A DNA stretch of 64,000 nt from a candidate division LCP-89 bacterium B3_LCP. GTDB lineage: Bacteria > Electryoneota > B3-LCP. Positions within the stretch are counted from its first letter, which is position 1; each line of letters starts with the position of its first letter. The stretch lies in contig NJBN01000005.1 of assembly GCA_005223185.1 (NCBI GenBank), positions 155,091-219,090 of the forward strand, read 5' to 3'. Position numbers and translations under genes: made by a program. This document shows, piece after piece, positions 8,157 to 21,789 of the stretch. Under the pieces are notes generated by a model that was given only the letters and a program-made list of their open reading frames with translations, made no database searches and had not been told where the DNA came from.

Positions 8157-9362
8157 TCACCATGTATAATTACCCTGGATAAAAACGGAATGCGATGATA
8201 CTCCTACTAAACCTGATGAGAGTTTAAATCCTACATCAATTGCACCAATTTTGCCAACTAGATAGGAAATGCTTGTCAGGAATATTGTTTGTGACGTCGT
8301 TTCTAACCCTTCGGTACGAGTGAAAGAGTGATTTTCAGTAATCTTCCCATTCAACGAAATCCTCCGGGATATCTCAAAGCCCAAAATTGTTCCATAAGTC
8401 AAATTGAAATCTAAATGGCGCTTGTTGATTTGATCTGCAAATAATTCGAGTTCTTCTGGTACAAGAAAATTGGGGATGAAACTTTTGGAGGACTGAAAAA
8501 CAGATCCAAATCCAATCCGGAACCGGGAAATATCCTTTCGGACTGCTCCCCAGAACCCCAATCCGGCATCGAACACGCCTAAATCGAATATTTTAGAGCC
8601 TGAATATAGGTTGCTGATAAACAGATTCACTCCAAGCCAATAGTCCAATCCCTTAATTGTACGGTGCATATGAGGAAAATAATCTATTCCCAAAGCGCCG
8701 GATTTCGTTGCCAAATAGTCATCCAAAGCGGCATATGTTCCTTGAACCGAAATGTTATGTTTGTTAAAATAGACAATTCCTTTTACAGCAGCTCCGGAAG
8801 CTGCATCGATTTCAAACCATTCATACTCCACTAAGCCACTCACTTTTTGTCTCTCTATTGTGTTGCCCAATATAGTAAACTCTAGAAATTGCTGGGAATG
8901 CTGACTTGCCATATCCGTCCCAATTGTCCCCTCGCTTATGCTGGTGGGAAAGAATATTCCGAAAAACAGATCCAGGTTATCCCGGATAAATGCTTCAAAA
9001 TTTTCTCTGGTCATATTCCAGTTATGCTTTGTACCGTCTCTAGAATAAATAGCAATATCGATCCAGTCGGTATCTGAAAAATTAACATTAATGGAATCCA
9101 AATCATGTATTGTGGCGACAATATAACCGGCATACAATTGGCCCTTAACTAACTGTGTATCATATGTTGGGTACGTAGTGGGAAGTAGAAGAATGGCCTC
9201 AATGACTTGTCTTTCTAGTTCGTCTAGATGATCTGAAGCTATACCCGAGGTGGGAACTAACAAAGCTACCAATGATATGGCAGCTAAAGCCTGAAGGGGC
9301 CTTTTTATCTTCCTTGTAGTAAGGATTGCGTTCAAAAGCGATTTTCCTTTTCGATAATCCAT
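8157..9362 (-). CDS. Predicted outer-membrane beta-barrel-like protein, unknown function
   Basis: N-terminal signal/TM (ALAAISLVALLVPTSGIAS), alternating-hydrophobicity C-terminal half, C-terminal aromatic residue (VFIQGNYTW). Confidence 0.5.
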   Translation of the reverse strand: MDYRKGKSLLNAILTTRKIKRPLQALAAISLVALLVPTSGIASDHLDELERQVIEAILLLPTTYPTYDTQLVKGQLYAGYIVATIHDLDSINVNFSDTDWIDIAIYSRDGTKHNWNMTRENFEAFIRDNLDLFFGIFFPTSISEGTIGTDMASQHSQQFLEFTILGNTIERQKVSGLVEYEWFEIDAASGAAVKGIVYFNKHNISVQGTYAALDDYLATKSGALGIDYFPHMHRTIKGLDYWLGVNLFISNLYSGSKIFDLGVFDAGLGFWGAVRKDISRFRIGFGSVFQSSKSFIPNFLVPEELELFADQINKRHLDFNLTYGTILGFEISRRISLNGKITENHSFTRTEGLETTSQTIFLTSISYLVGKIGAIDVGFKLSSGLVGVSSHSVFIQGNYTW

Positions 9363-9436
9363 CTTTTCCTCCAGATTATTTCGCCTATCCCGATTCGGTT
9401 TAAAGCACTATTTCCACAAATCAGTGAGATACCAAA

Positions 9437-9471
9437 AAAGGGCAGCTCTTCACATCAAAGCGAGCTGCCCT
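9437..9471 (-). terminator. Probable intrinsic terminator downstream of DinB-family gene
   Basis: Minus strand GGGCAGCTC..GAGCTGCCC hairpin followed by TTTTTT. Confidence 0.65.
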
Positions 9472-9616
9472 AAGTTCGAAATTCTCAAACTTTATTTCAT
9501 CACAAAATAAACTCCCACATTGCCAAAAGTCAAGATAATATTTGAATATTTTTTTATCAAAGAGTGCAGACAAACAGAAGTATTTATACCGGGATAGTCG
9601 AATAGACCTTGACTAA

Positions 9617-10111
9617 TCACCGTTTCGCTTGCCTCACCCAGCGAGGCGCTGAATCAATCTGTTGGCGGAGGATCAGGTTCAACTGAGCAGCGTGATGCTG
9701 CACGTGGCGCATATTATACAGGAGTAATTCTGTTATGGTGAAATCCATCCATCCGAACTGATAACGCTGTTCGGCCTTCTCCTCTGTCAGGCCTTCAATC
9801 TTAGTAAGGCATTTCTGACGACCATGTTCTAAATAGGTGAGTAACTCCTGCTTGGAATAAACCCGATCTGGCAGTAAGCCAGCAGGATCCATTTCAGACA
9901 TATCAAACGGCTTTGGAGGTGTAAATCCGTCCGGCGTGTCCGACAGATAGAAATCAAGCCAGAATAGAGTATGATAGGCAGTGTACCAGTATTCCGGCTT
10001 CTGAGACCTGTCTCTCCAGAGATCTTCCGGGCAAGCTTTTATAGCTTCTCCCAAAGTATCGATCGCAGCACCGAATTGGTTCCAGATAACTTTCCCCAGG
10101 TTGAATGTCAT
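9617..10111 (-). CDS. DinB family protein
   Basis: PEYWYTAYHTLFWLDFYLSD ... TITELLLYNMRHVQHHAAQLNLILRQ; DinB-like His spacing. Confidence 0.8.
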   Translation of the reverse strand: MTFNLGKVIWNQFGAAIDTLGEAIKACPEDLWRDRSQKPEYWYTAYHTLFWLDFYLSDTPDGFTPPKPFDMSEMDPAGLLPDRVYSKQELLTYLEHGRQKCLTKIEGLTEEKAEQRYQFGWMDFTITELLLYNMRHVQHHAAQLNLILRQQIDSAPRWVRQAKR

Positions 10112-10112
10112 C

Positions 10113-10328
10113 CTAAGCCTCCTTTTCGGTCTGTTGTGAGATAGCCTCTTCCGATTCTTTTTCCGCTTCTTTCTTCTTCTTTGCGCCCATCAACCCTCCA
10201 GTAACTATTATGATGGCTAACATCATAAACACTGCCGTAGTACCGTTTTCGATGACATCGAGTAATCTCAATGCACCGATTAAGATGGCAATACCTATCA
10301 GTATCCACCCTGCATATTTTCTTGTCAT
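10113..10328 (-). CDS. Small two-TM protein, unknown function
   Basis: 71 aa with GWILIGIAILIGALRLLDVI and AVFMMLAIIIVTGGLMGAKKKK; overlaps/adjoins DinB gene. Confidence 0.55.
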   Translation of the reverse strand: MTRKYAGWILIGIAILIGALRLLDVIENGTTAVFMMLAIIIVTGGLMGAKKKKEAEKESEEAISQQTEKEA

Positions 10329-10446
10329 GAGTTATTTCTTTCTGTTAGATGTGGATTTATAATTGTAGGTTGGGTTATATTCGCTTAGGAACCCACCGTA
10401 AGCGGTGGGATGCCAGATCCGATTGCCTTCGAGTTTAGTACACGAT

Positions 10447-10761
10447 CTACTCTTCCCCAAATTCCACCGGCAACCAGTCAATTACGGTGCCGCCAGCTTC
10501 ATAATAATACGGACTAACCAGCCAATTACGACCGCGCTCGCGGGTAACAAGAAAATCCCGGATGGTGAATTTCTTTCCAGAATGAATATCAAGGCGTTCT
10601 TCATCAAGCGACGGGATCGGTTCGAAAATATACATCTGTGCTAAGACTTCCTCCTTGTCGTTCTCCGGGATAATGTACTCCTCGATATCCTCACCATGGA
10701 AAGGTACATTTTTGGTTGGATATGGTAATCTCGGTTCCTCTTCAGATAGAAAGGACATATA
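10447..10761 (-). CDS. Hypothetical protein
   Basis: Minus ORF from the internal Met (MSFLSEEEPRLPYPTKNVPF...); the longer ORF in the track (to 10821) has an unlikely start. Confidence 0.5.
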   Translation of the reverse strand, partial: YMSFLSEEEPRLPYPTKNVPFHGEDIEEYIIPENDKEEVLAQMYIFEPIPSLDEERLDIHSGKKFTIRDFLVTRERGRNWLVSPYYYEAGGTVIDWLPVEFGEE

Positions 10762-10969
10762 AACCTCACTGATTGAATAGGTAAGAAATGAATGGATTGA
10801 ATTTAAGCCATCTCCCAACAAAAGTCAAGCCAAATAGCGAGGAATTGGTTTTTAGAAGGGTTTTCTGGATTCCCGATCCAAAAAGGGGCAGGCAGGCCGT
10901 TCTCTCCATTACTCAAATCCCACCCAGCACTGGCGGGATTCCACCCTGTAAAAAGGAGAAACCAAAAAG

Positions 10970-11026
10970 CCCCCCTTTTTTCCAAGGGGGGATCAGTTAA
11001 AACCAACCCACAGCAGAGCTGTGGGG
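10970..11026. repeat. Bipartite palindromic repeat, family 1, copy 3
   Basis: ccccccttttttccaaggggggatcagttaaaaccaacccacagcagagctgtggggt. Confidence 0.8.
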
Positions 11027-11109
11027 TAGCCTGCTTATTGATACTCCTGATTGGGCGTGCCAAACCAGTGTACATACGCTTTAATGATATGGCTAGTGTA
11101 CTAGGCTGA

Positions 11110-11937
11110 TCACAATGCAATTACTCTTACATTGTTAAACTTTGCTTTTACTTTCCAAGTGTGTAACAAGATTCTTGAACCTTCAGCCGGAGGCGCATCT
11201 CTATAGTCACTTAAATCATACTCTATTTTATATTTATTACCGTTTTGGTAATCTAATATTGCGCTAAATACCTTACTGCCCTTAATTGCAAGAACCATGT
11301 GGTACCGATCTCCTTCATTAAAACGTTCAATTGAAGTTTCAGTCTCTAAATCGAAGTTGTCATCCTCAGTAACTATTTTCATAATGCCATTTTTTAGATA
11401 CTGTAAACTATAGCCCCTCCAATTATTGGGTTCACTCCTCACACCTAAAGCTATTGTTGAATATTTATCCGTAGCCTTTTCAACTACGATATCTGCCTCA
11501 ATCAGCACGTCACGAAGAAGCGAATCATCACCATTTGCAGGTTCTATGTACATTACTGCATCACCGTAAGCCTTACCTATCCCATTAAGAACAAAAGTAG
11601 TGTCTCTAGGTATAAATCTTGCATTTTTCGGATTCCATTCGACAAGACCCACTGTATTTTCAATTGGCAGTCTATTTTCAAGCAGTGTCGTACTAAACGA
11701 GACGGTTACCTCGGAGTTTTTAATTTCTATACTCTCGTATAGTTTTTTTACGCCATCCCATAATAATAAAGGATCTTGTGCCTTGTATGCTTTTAAGAGT
11801 GTTCTTAATGCATCAAACGCGATATCTTTTTTTATAGGGAATGATGAACAGGATGTTACCTGCATGAGATAAATCAAGAAAAAGAAGGGAAGCAATCGCT
11901 GGATTGCATTCTTAAATTTATTTTTCTTCGATTTCAT
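11110..11937 (-). CDS. Lipoprotein with LamG/concanavalin-like domain, hypothetical
   Basis: Lipobox-like LMQVTSCSS; C-terminal VLIEADIVVEKATDKYSTIALGVRSEPNNWRGYSLQYLKNG...HTWKVKAKFNNVRV resembles family-16-like jelly rolls. Confidence 0.45.
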   Translation of the reverse strand: MKSKKNKFKNAIQRLLPFFFLIYLMQVTSCSSFPIKKDIAFDALRTLLKAYKAQDPLLLWDGVKKLYESIEIKNSEVTVSFSTTLLENRLPIENTVGLVEWNPKNARFIPRDTTFVLNGIGKAYGDAVMYIEPANGDDSLLRDVLIEADIVVEKATDKYSTIALGVRSEPNNWRGYSLQYLKNGIMKIVTEDDNFDLETETSIERFNEGDRYHMVLAIKGSKVFSAILDYQNGNKYKIEYDLSDYRDAPPAEGSRILLHTWKVKAKFNNVRVIAL

Positions 11938-12169
11938 TACAGTCTCCTCTCATTATTTGTACAGGTCGGTTTCCAACACGTCAAAATAAAAGTGAATTTT
12001 CATCTCACATTCCGTAATATAATTCATACTTAATACCGAATCAAGAATTATTATAATATATTTTTTAAATAATGCGGAGAAAGTAAAAAAGCATCCCTAC
12101 CTTACAGCTTGAGTGGCAGAGGTAGCTTATCCCCAGGGATCCATTCGGGGATGTCTCTTCTTGTTACAC

Positions 12170-12203
12170 TAAAAAGGCAGCCCCCTTTTCAGCGAGCTGC
12201 CCT
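12170..12203 (-). terminator. Probable rRNA-operon terminator
   Basis: Minus strand GGGCAGCTCGCTGAAAAGGGGGCTGCC then TTTTTAG just downstream of 5S. Confidence 0.65.
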
Positions 12204-12218
12204 TGTAAATTATAATCC

Positions 12219-12333
<115 letters not shown>

Positions 12334-12404
12334 AAAACTGTATGACAGCCGAAATTGAGTACGGGTAGGGGGCAATAGACACTACTTCAATTAAAGTATT
12401 TTAA

Positions 12405-15403
<2,999 letters not shown>

Positions 15404-15524
15404 GAAAATCCTCTAATTTCGGCAGATGTCTAATGCCTTTTTTGTACCCATACTCAATTTCGACTGTCAAAGAGCCTATCAGGATTAAATCCTGAAGTCA
15501 TTTGCAACTTGAAATGTTGCCTTG

Positions 15525-15597
15525 TGGAGAATACCGGGCTCGAACCGGTGACCTCCGGCTTGCAAAGCCGGCGCTCTCCCAACTGAGCTAATTCCCC
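15525..15597 (-). tRNA. tRNA-Ala(TGC)
   Basis: GGGGAATTAGCTCAGTTGGGAGAGCGCCGGCTTTGCAAGCCGGAGGTCACCGGTTCGAGCCCGGTATTCTCCA; cloverleaf, anticodon TGC. Confidence 0.96.
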
Positions 15598-15662
15598 GTC
15601 CCAAATCCGGGACGGCTGTCCCGCGTAGACGGGATTGTATCTTAGGCCCGACCCGGAATAAG

Positions 15663-15736
<74 letters not shown>

Positions 15737-15859
15737 GACCTTACCGATAAACGGCTGAGCTTAAAGCCAGCCGATTACGGTAAAAAATAACAAAGTTGAG
15801 CGTGGCGGGATATTCCGTCGTTTCGACCTCAGGACAATCCCGACATGTCGGGAAGCCTG

Positions 15860-17405
<1,546 letters not shown>

Positions 17406-17829
17406 TTGTAGTTTATCCTTATTCTCATTTTTTCATTAGTTAGACGACGGACATATGGTCCGCACACGCTCAACTTGTCAAAGAACTTTAGCGAATCAAA
17501 TTCACAGATTCACAATAGACCTATAATATATATAAAAAATCTACGAAGTCAAGGGGTTTTTTTAAGTTTTTTTTATGGAACAATAAAAGTATTTTCGCGC
17601 AATCAGACGCCACAGCGATCCCAATTCTCAAGCCTTTTATCAATACGATAATATATCCATCTTCGTGGGCTTAATTCCAGAGAAATATTGAGAATTTCTC
17701 GTTGGGTGAGATGCTTTCTCGTCTGAACCACGGATTACGCTGATAACGCTGATTACACAGATTGTTCGGTGGACTGCGCTGCGACTTAGTCTTCGCTTAG
17801 TCCCCCCTACACTCTATATCATTGCATAA

Positions 17830-17901
17830 TGGGGAGGTTGGACATTCCTGTCTGACACCTCTTGTCTATTACCAGACAGACAAGAATGTCTGTCCTCCCC
17901 A
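17830..17901. repeat. Long imperfect inverted repeat (possible bidirectional terminator or palindromic element)
   Basis: tggggaggttggacattcctgtctg ... cagacagacaagaatgtctgtcctcccca. Confidence 0.65.
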
Positions 17902-17903
17902 GA

Positions 17904-19820
17904 TTACTTCATCAACACCATCTTCCCGGATGTTGAAACCTCCCCGGCAGTTATGCGATAGATGTAGATGCCGGATGACAGAGCCGAACCATCGAAGGTA
18001 ATCTGGTGCTGTCCAGCCGCCATCCATCCCTCGCGTAGGGGTCGCCTGCCCCCACGGGGGTCTTGTGCCGACCCGACTTCCCGCCCGCGAATATCAAAAA
18101 CCTCCAGCCTGACCAGACCGGGTTCAGGCAAGGTGAAGGATATGGTCGTCGTGGGGTTGAAGGGGTTGGGGTGGGAATTATGAAGGGTACAACCAGTAGG
18201 AGTGAGGTATGTCTCACCTGGGTTTATTTCACCTGGGAAAAGTTCTCCAGAGCTGATCCAGCCTTCAAATCCGGTCCAAGGCCCATCAAAACCTTCTTTT
18301 ATAAAGGTGAAGCTGTCGGAATTTACTACTTCCCAAGGATAAGTGCCCACGGCTCCCCAGTAGATATATTCCCCACCCGGTGCACTCTCAGGGACGTTCT
18401 GGGAACGGATTCGACTGGCAAAACTTATAGAGTCCATAGTAATTGAAGCGGGACCTACAACAGGAAACTGCAGGCCACTTGGAGTTTCTATTGTGCACCA
18501 CACATCAAAGGTTTGCTGGATATTTGTATTATTCGTGACGGTTATAGCCAGTTCAAAAATACCTCCTTCCGGCGGGATGATGATAGGGGGAAAGAGGGGG
18601 GTTAAGTCAATTGAAATCGGTGGCTTAATGCGAATTAAGTACACATCCCAGTTACCTGCACCATAGGAACTGGTAACACCTGTAACTATATATCCACCAT
18701 CAGAAGTCAATTGAAGGTTTTCGCTGTGATCAAGTTGATCCGGGCTACTTCCTCCGATTGTTTTCGTCCATTCTGTAACCCCATCATCGTCTGTCTTAAT
18801 TAACCAGATATCATAATTACTGGCACCAGAATTGGTAGTTGCTGAAATAATATATCCACCATCGTGTGCCAATTGAACGCAGCCGGTCCATTCATCTAAG
18901 TCTTCGTTTCCATATGTTCGCATCCATCCAGAACTAGAAGTTGTATCCCCATTGGCATCCGTCTTGATTAACCAGATATCAGAACCGCCACCTGCGCTAT
19001 AAGAGTGAGTATGACCTGCGATGATATAGCCACCATCATTTGTCTGTTTAACGCTGTGACCGACTTCCCAACTAGATCCTCCATAGACTCTTTCCCAGGT
19101 GCTGTCTCCATCAGCATCCGTCTTAATCAACAGGACGTTAGAACTGTCTGCACCTTCGATATTCTCAGTCCCTACTAAGATATATCCTCCATCATCTGTC
19201 TGCTGAACACAAAAACCGTTATCTCCACTTGGTCGATTATATATTTGCATCCATTCCGTCGAGTCCCCTGCAGCATTTGTCTTAACCAACCAGATGTCAG
19301 TTGAATCGGCGCCATAGGATTGTGTATGTCCTACAATGATGTACCCTCCATCTTCTGTTTTTTGAATACAATGGAAAGCATCATTACACGATCCTCCCTC
19401 TCCATAAGTTTTCGTCCATATTGTATCCCCTACAGTATCCGTCATGATCAACCAACCATCCGCATGGTTAAAGCCAGCGTCCTTTGATCCAGCAATAATA
19501 TATCCCCCATCAGTCTGCAACACGCTATAACCATAGTCTGGACCTGAATCCCCGTAAGTTTGACTCCATTCTTCGGTTCCGTTTGCATCCGTTTTCATCA
19601 GAAGGACATCATATAGAGAGGTATCAAAGCCAGTTCTACCCACAACAATGAATCCTCCATCATCAGTCTGCTGAACGCAGGTTCCCCAATCTTCATCCTG
19701 TCCCCCGTACCACTTCGTCCACAACGTATCCGGTGCTTGTGCGTAAGCTGTTATTCCAGAAATTGTTATTCCTAGTACCACGACTATTATCAAACTTCTT
19801 CCAAACATCTCAACCTCCAT
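17904..19820 (-). CDS. Secreted repeat protein with T9SS/FlgD-type C-terminal sorting domain
   Basis: ~8 repeats of QQTDDGGYIIVGxTxSYGAGxxDIWLIKTDANGDTxWxKTYGG and C-term NSHPNPFNPTTTISFTLPEPGLVRLEVFDIRGREV...GSALSSGIYIYRITAGEVSTSGKMVLMK; signal peptide. Confidence 0.85.
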   Translation of the reverse strand: MEVEMFGRSLIIVVVLGITISGITAYAQAPDTLWTKWYGGQDEDWGTCVQQTDDGGFIVVGRTGFDTSLYDVLLMKTDANGTEEWSQTYGDSGPDYGYSVLQTDGGYIIAGSKDAGFNHADGWLIMTDTVGDTIWTKTYGEGGSCNDAFHCIQKTEDGGYIIVGHTQSYGADSTDIWLVKTNAAGDSTEWMQIYNRPSGDNGFCVQQTDDGGYILVGTENIEGADSSNVLLIKTDADGDSTWERVYGGSSWEVGHSVKQTNDGGYIIAGHTHSYSAGGGSDIWLIKTDANGDTTSSSGWMRTYGNEDLDEWTGCVQLAHDGGYIISATTNSGASNYDIWLIKTDDDGVTEWTKTIGGSSPDQLDHSENLQLTSDGGYIVTGVTSSYGAGNWDVYLIRIKPPISIDLTPLFPPIIIPPEGGIFELAITVTNNTNIQQTFDVWCTIETPSGLQFPVVGPASITMDSISFASRIRSQNVPESAPGGEYIYWGAVGTYPWEVVNSDSFTFIKEGFDGPWTGFEGWISSGELFPGEINPGETYLTPTGCTLHNSHPNPFNPTTTISFTLPEPGLVRLEVFDIRGREVGSAQDPRGGRRPLREGWMAAGQHQITFDGSALSSGIYIYRITAGEVSTSGKMVLMK

Positions 19821-20242
19821 TATTCGGTGTATTTTAAGTCATTTAACCGGTGGACTGCGTCCATCAGCCGACGTATTTAGTCCACCCTACGCTGCTGATT
19901 ATTTTAGCCCGCTTCAGAGGGATTATTTTTTCAGTGCTTTCCCGTAGGGACTCCTTCGGAGCAGCGCTGGGCGCGATCACTGGATTCCGGATCGGGGTCC
20001 GGAATGACAGTCTAATTGGTGGACTGCGCCCTCAAGGGCTTAGTCCCACCTACGCTGTTTTCACACGTATCTAAAAACCAATATACAAAACGGAATTGTG
20101 TTTGTCAAGGAATATTTTGGGTGGAGGGTAGATATTTTTTTAATGTCGGATTTGAGGTGAGGTTAGAACAGTAATCCCCCCGCCCAGGCGGGACGGGGAG
20201 ATTAGAAAACGCTGACTTCGGGGAGTCAGCGGCACAAATGAT

Positions 20243-20281
20243 GTCGGGGTTGGGGGCCCCATAGGGGCAGGCGATCCCGAC
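20243..20281. repeat. GTCGGGGTT...ATCCCGAC palindromic element, family 3
   Basis: GTCGGGGTTGGGGGCCCCATAGGGGCAGGCGATCCCGAC. Confidence 0.8.
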
Positions 20282-20464
20282 TATGGAAATTCAGGACTAG
20301 TTTGCGGGTCGGGACAAGCCCGATCCCTACTATGGAATCTACTAATCAAAAAAAACGTCTGATTCTGGACTATGCCAGAATGACGCTTTTGCGGGGGCGA
20401 GCCCCCGCACTACATTTTCAAGCTGGATTCCGCATCAAGTGCGGAATGACAGGGTAAGGAGGTT

Positions 20465-20923
20465 CTACTTCTTCTCTTCTTCCTCTTTTATCACCGCAAC
20501 CTGTATCAACACATTCACGTCAGCATGGAGGCGGACGCGCACCTGGTAGTTTCCCAACAGCCGGATGGGTTCGTCCAACACTATTTTGCGGCGGTCGAGT
20601 TCGATGCCCTGTTCCGCCAGAGCGCTGGTGATATCCTGTGAAGTAACCGATCCGAACAGCTTGCCCTCTTCACCGGATTTGCGTTTTGCAATGACGGTTG
20701 CTTTGGAGAGAACTTCAGCTAACTGTTCAGCGCTCTTGACCTTGTGAGCATCTTTCTTCTGTTGAAGCTTCTCCTCTTCCTGCAGTACATTAAGGTATTT
20801 ATCAGTTGCAGGGTAGGCTATGCCTCTGGGGATCAAGTAATTACGAGCATACCCATCCTTAACGTTCAGGGTAGTTCCCATATCACCCAGCGTTTCGAAT
20901 TTTTCTCTTAATATTACCTTCAT
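20465..20923 (-). CDS. rplI: 50S ribosomal protein L9
   Basis: MKVILREKFETLGDMGTTLNVKDGYARNYLIPRGIAYPAT; start trimmed from the track ORF to the conserved MKVIL. Confidence 0.95.
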   Translation of the reverse strand: MKVILREKFETLGDMGTTLNVKDGYARNYLIPRGIAYPATDKYLNVLQEEEKLQQKKDAHKVKSAEQLAEVLSKATVIAKRKSGEEGKLFGSVTSQDITSALAEQGIELDRRKIVLDEPIRLLGNYQVRVRLHADVNVLIQVAVIKEEEEKK

Positions 20924-21017
20924 ATCATAAGCCCTCTCCGGCAACGTGTCAATGAGTACCTTCAATTTCACACCCTGCCGGAAGTATTACAAAATTACAC
21001 AATTTATCTATGTGCGG

Positions 21018-21290
21018 CTATTGGGCAATTTCCTGTATATAGGGTAGCAAAGCCAAATGCCTCGCCCGCTTGATAGCCTGCACAAGTTGTTTTTGATGTT
21101 GCGTACAAGTCCCGGATATGCGCCGGGGAATAATCTTGCTGCGTTCTGTGGTAAATCGAGCTAGTCTTTTTTCATCCTTATAATCGATGTAGATAGTTCC
21201 ATTTTCGCAGAAGCGGCAGATGCGCTTGCGCAAGCCCTGCACGGACATAGCGCTTCTCTTGCGTTTTGGTTTTGATCCGAATCTTCTCAT
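21018..21290 (-). CDS. rpsR: 30S ribosomal protein S18
   Basis: [60 protein letters not shown]. Confidence 0.97.
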   Translation of the reverse strand: MRRFGSKPKRKRSAMSVQGLRKRICRFCENGTIYIDYKDEKRLARFTTERSKIIPRRISGTCTQHQKQLVQAIKRARHLALLPYIQEIAQ

Positions 21291-21300
21291 TTTCCTCTAC

Positions 21301-21783
21301 TTATACCTGGTCTGGTTCTGAATCTTCGGGCTCCAGCGTTTTTGAATCAGCGAATGAGACAGATTCTCCGACTTCAGTTTTCTGATCGTCTTTGAATTGA
21401 TCTGCATCCACTAAATTACGCTCAGTTGAAAACCCCCGCTTGTTCAAGAATTGAATTCTACGGGATTTTATCTCCACGATGTTTCTACTGAAGCCATCTT
21501 CCGTTTTGAAGGTGCGGCTTTGCAGCTCACCTTCCACAAGTATAGCTGACCCCTTTTTCAAATTCTGGTAACAGCTTTCAGCAAGCTTGTACCAGGCCAC
21601 CACTCCGATGATGCAGACGTCTTCTTTCCATTGACCGGAATTGTCTCTGAATTTTCGATTCGAAGCGATGGTAAAATTTGCAACCGGCACCCCTCCAGTT
21701 GTCGTATGCCGAAAGGTGGGATCCTTAACCAGATTGCCCGCGATAATCACTGAATTGATATCCGGCATTCTTAGATCCGCCAT
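21301..21783 (-). CDS. ssb: Single-stranded DNA-binding protein
   Basis: INSVIIAGNLVKDPTFRHTTTGGVPVANFTIASNRKFRDNSGQWKEDVCIIGVVAWYKLAE..ILVEGELQSRTF. Confidence 0.95.
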   Translation of the reverse strand: MADLRMPDINSVIIAGNLVKDPTFRHTTTGGVPVANFTIASNRKFRDNSGQWKEDVCIIGVVAWYKLAESCYQNLKKGSAILVEGELQSRTFKTEDGFSRNIVEIKSRRIQFLNKRGFSTERNLVDADQFKDDQKTEVGESVSFADSKTLEPEDSEPDQV

Positions 21784-21789
21784 AGTGCG

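Noticed and set aside
17904-19820. Possible misassembled repeat array
   Set aside because: The ~50-aa repeats are diverged at the DNA level and read as one ORF with signal peptide and sorting tail; a genuine repeat protein is more likely.
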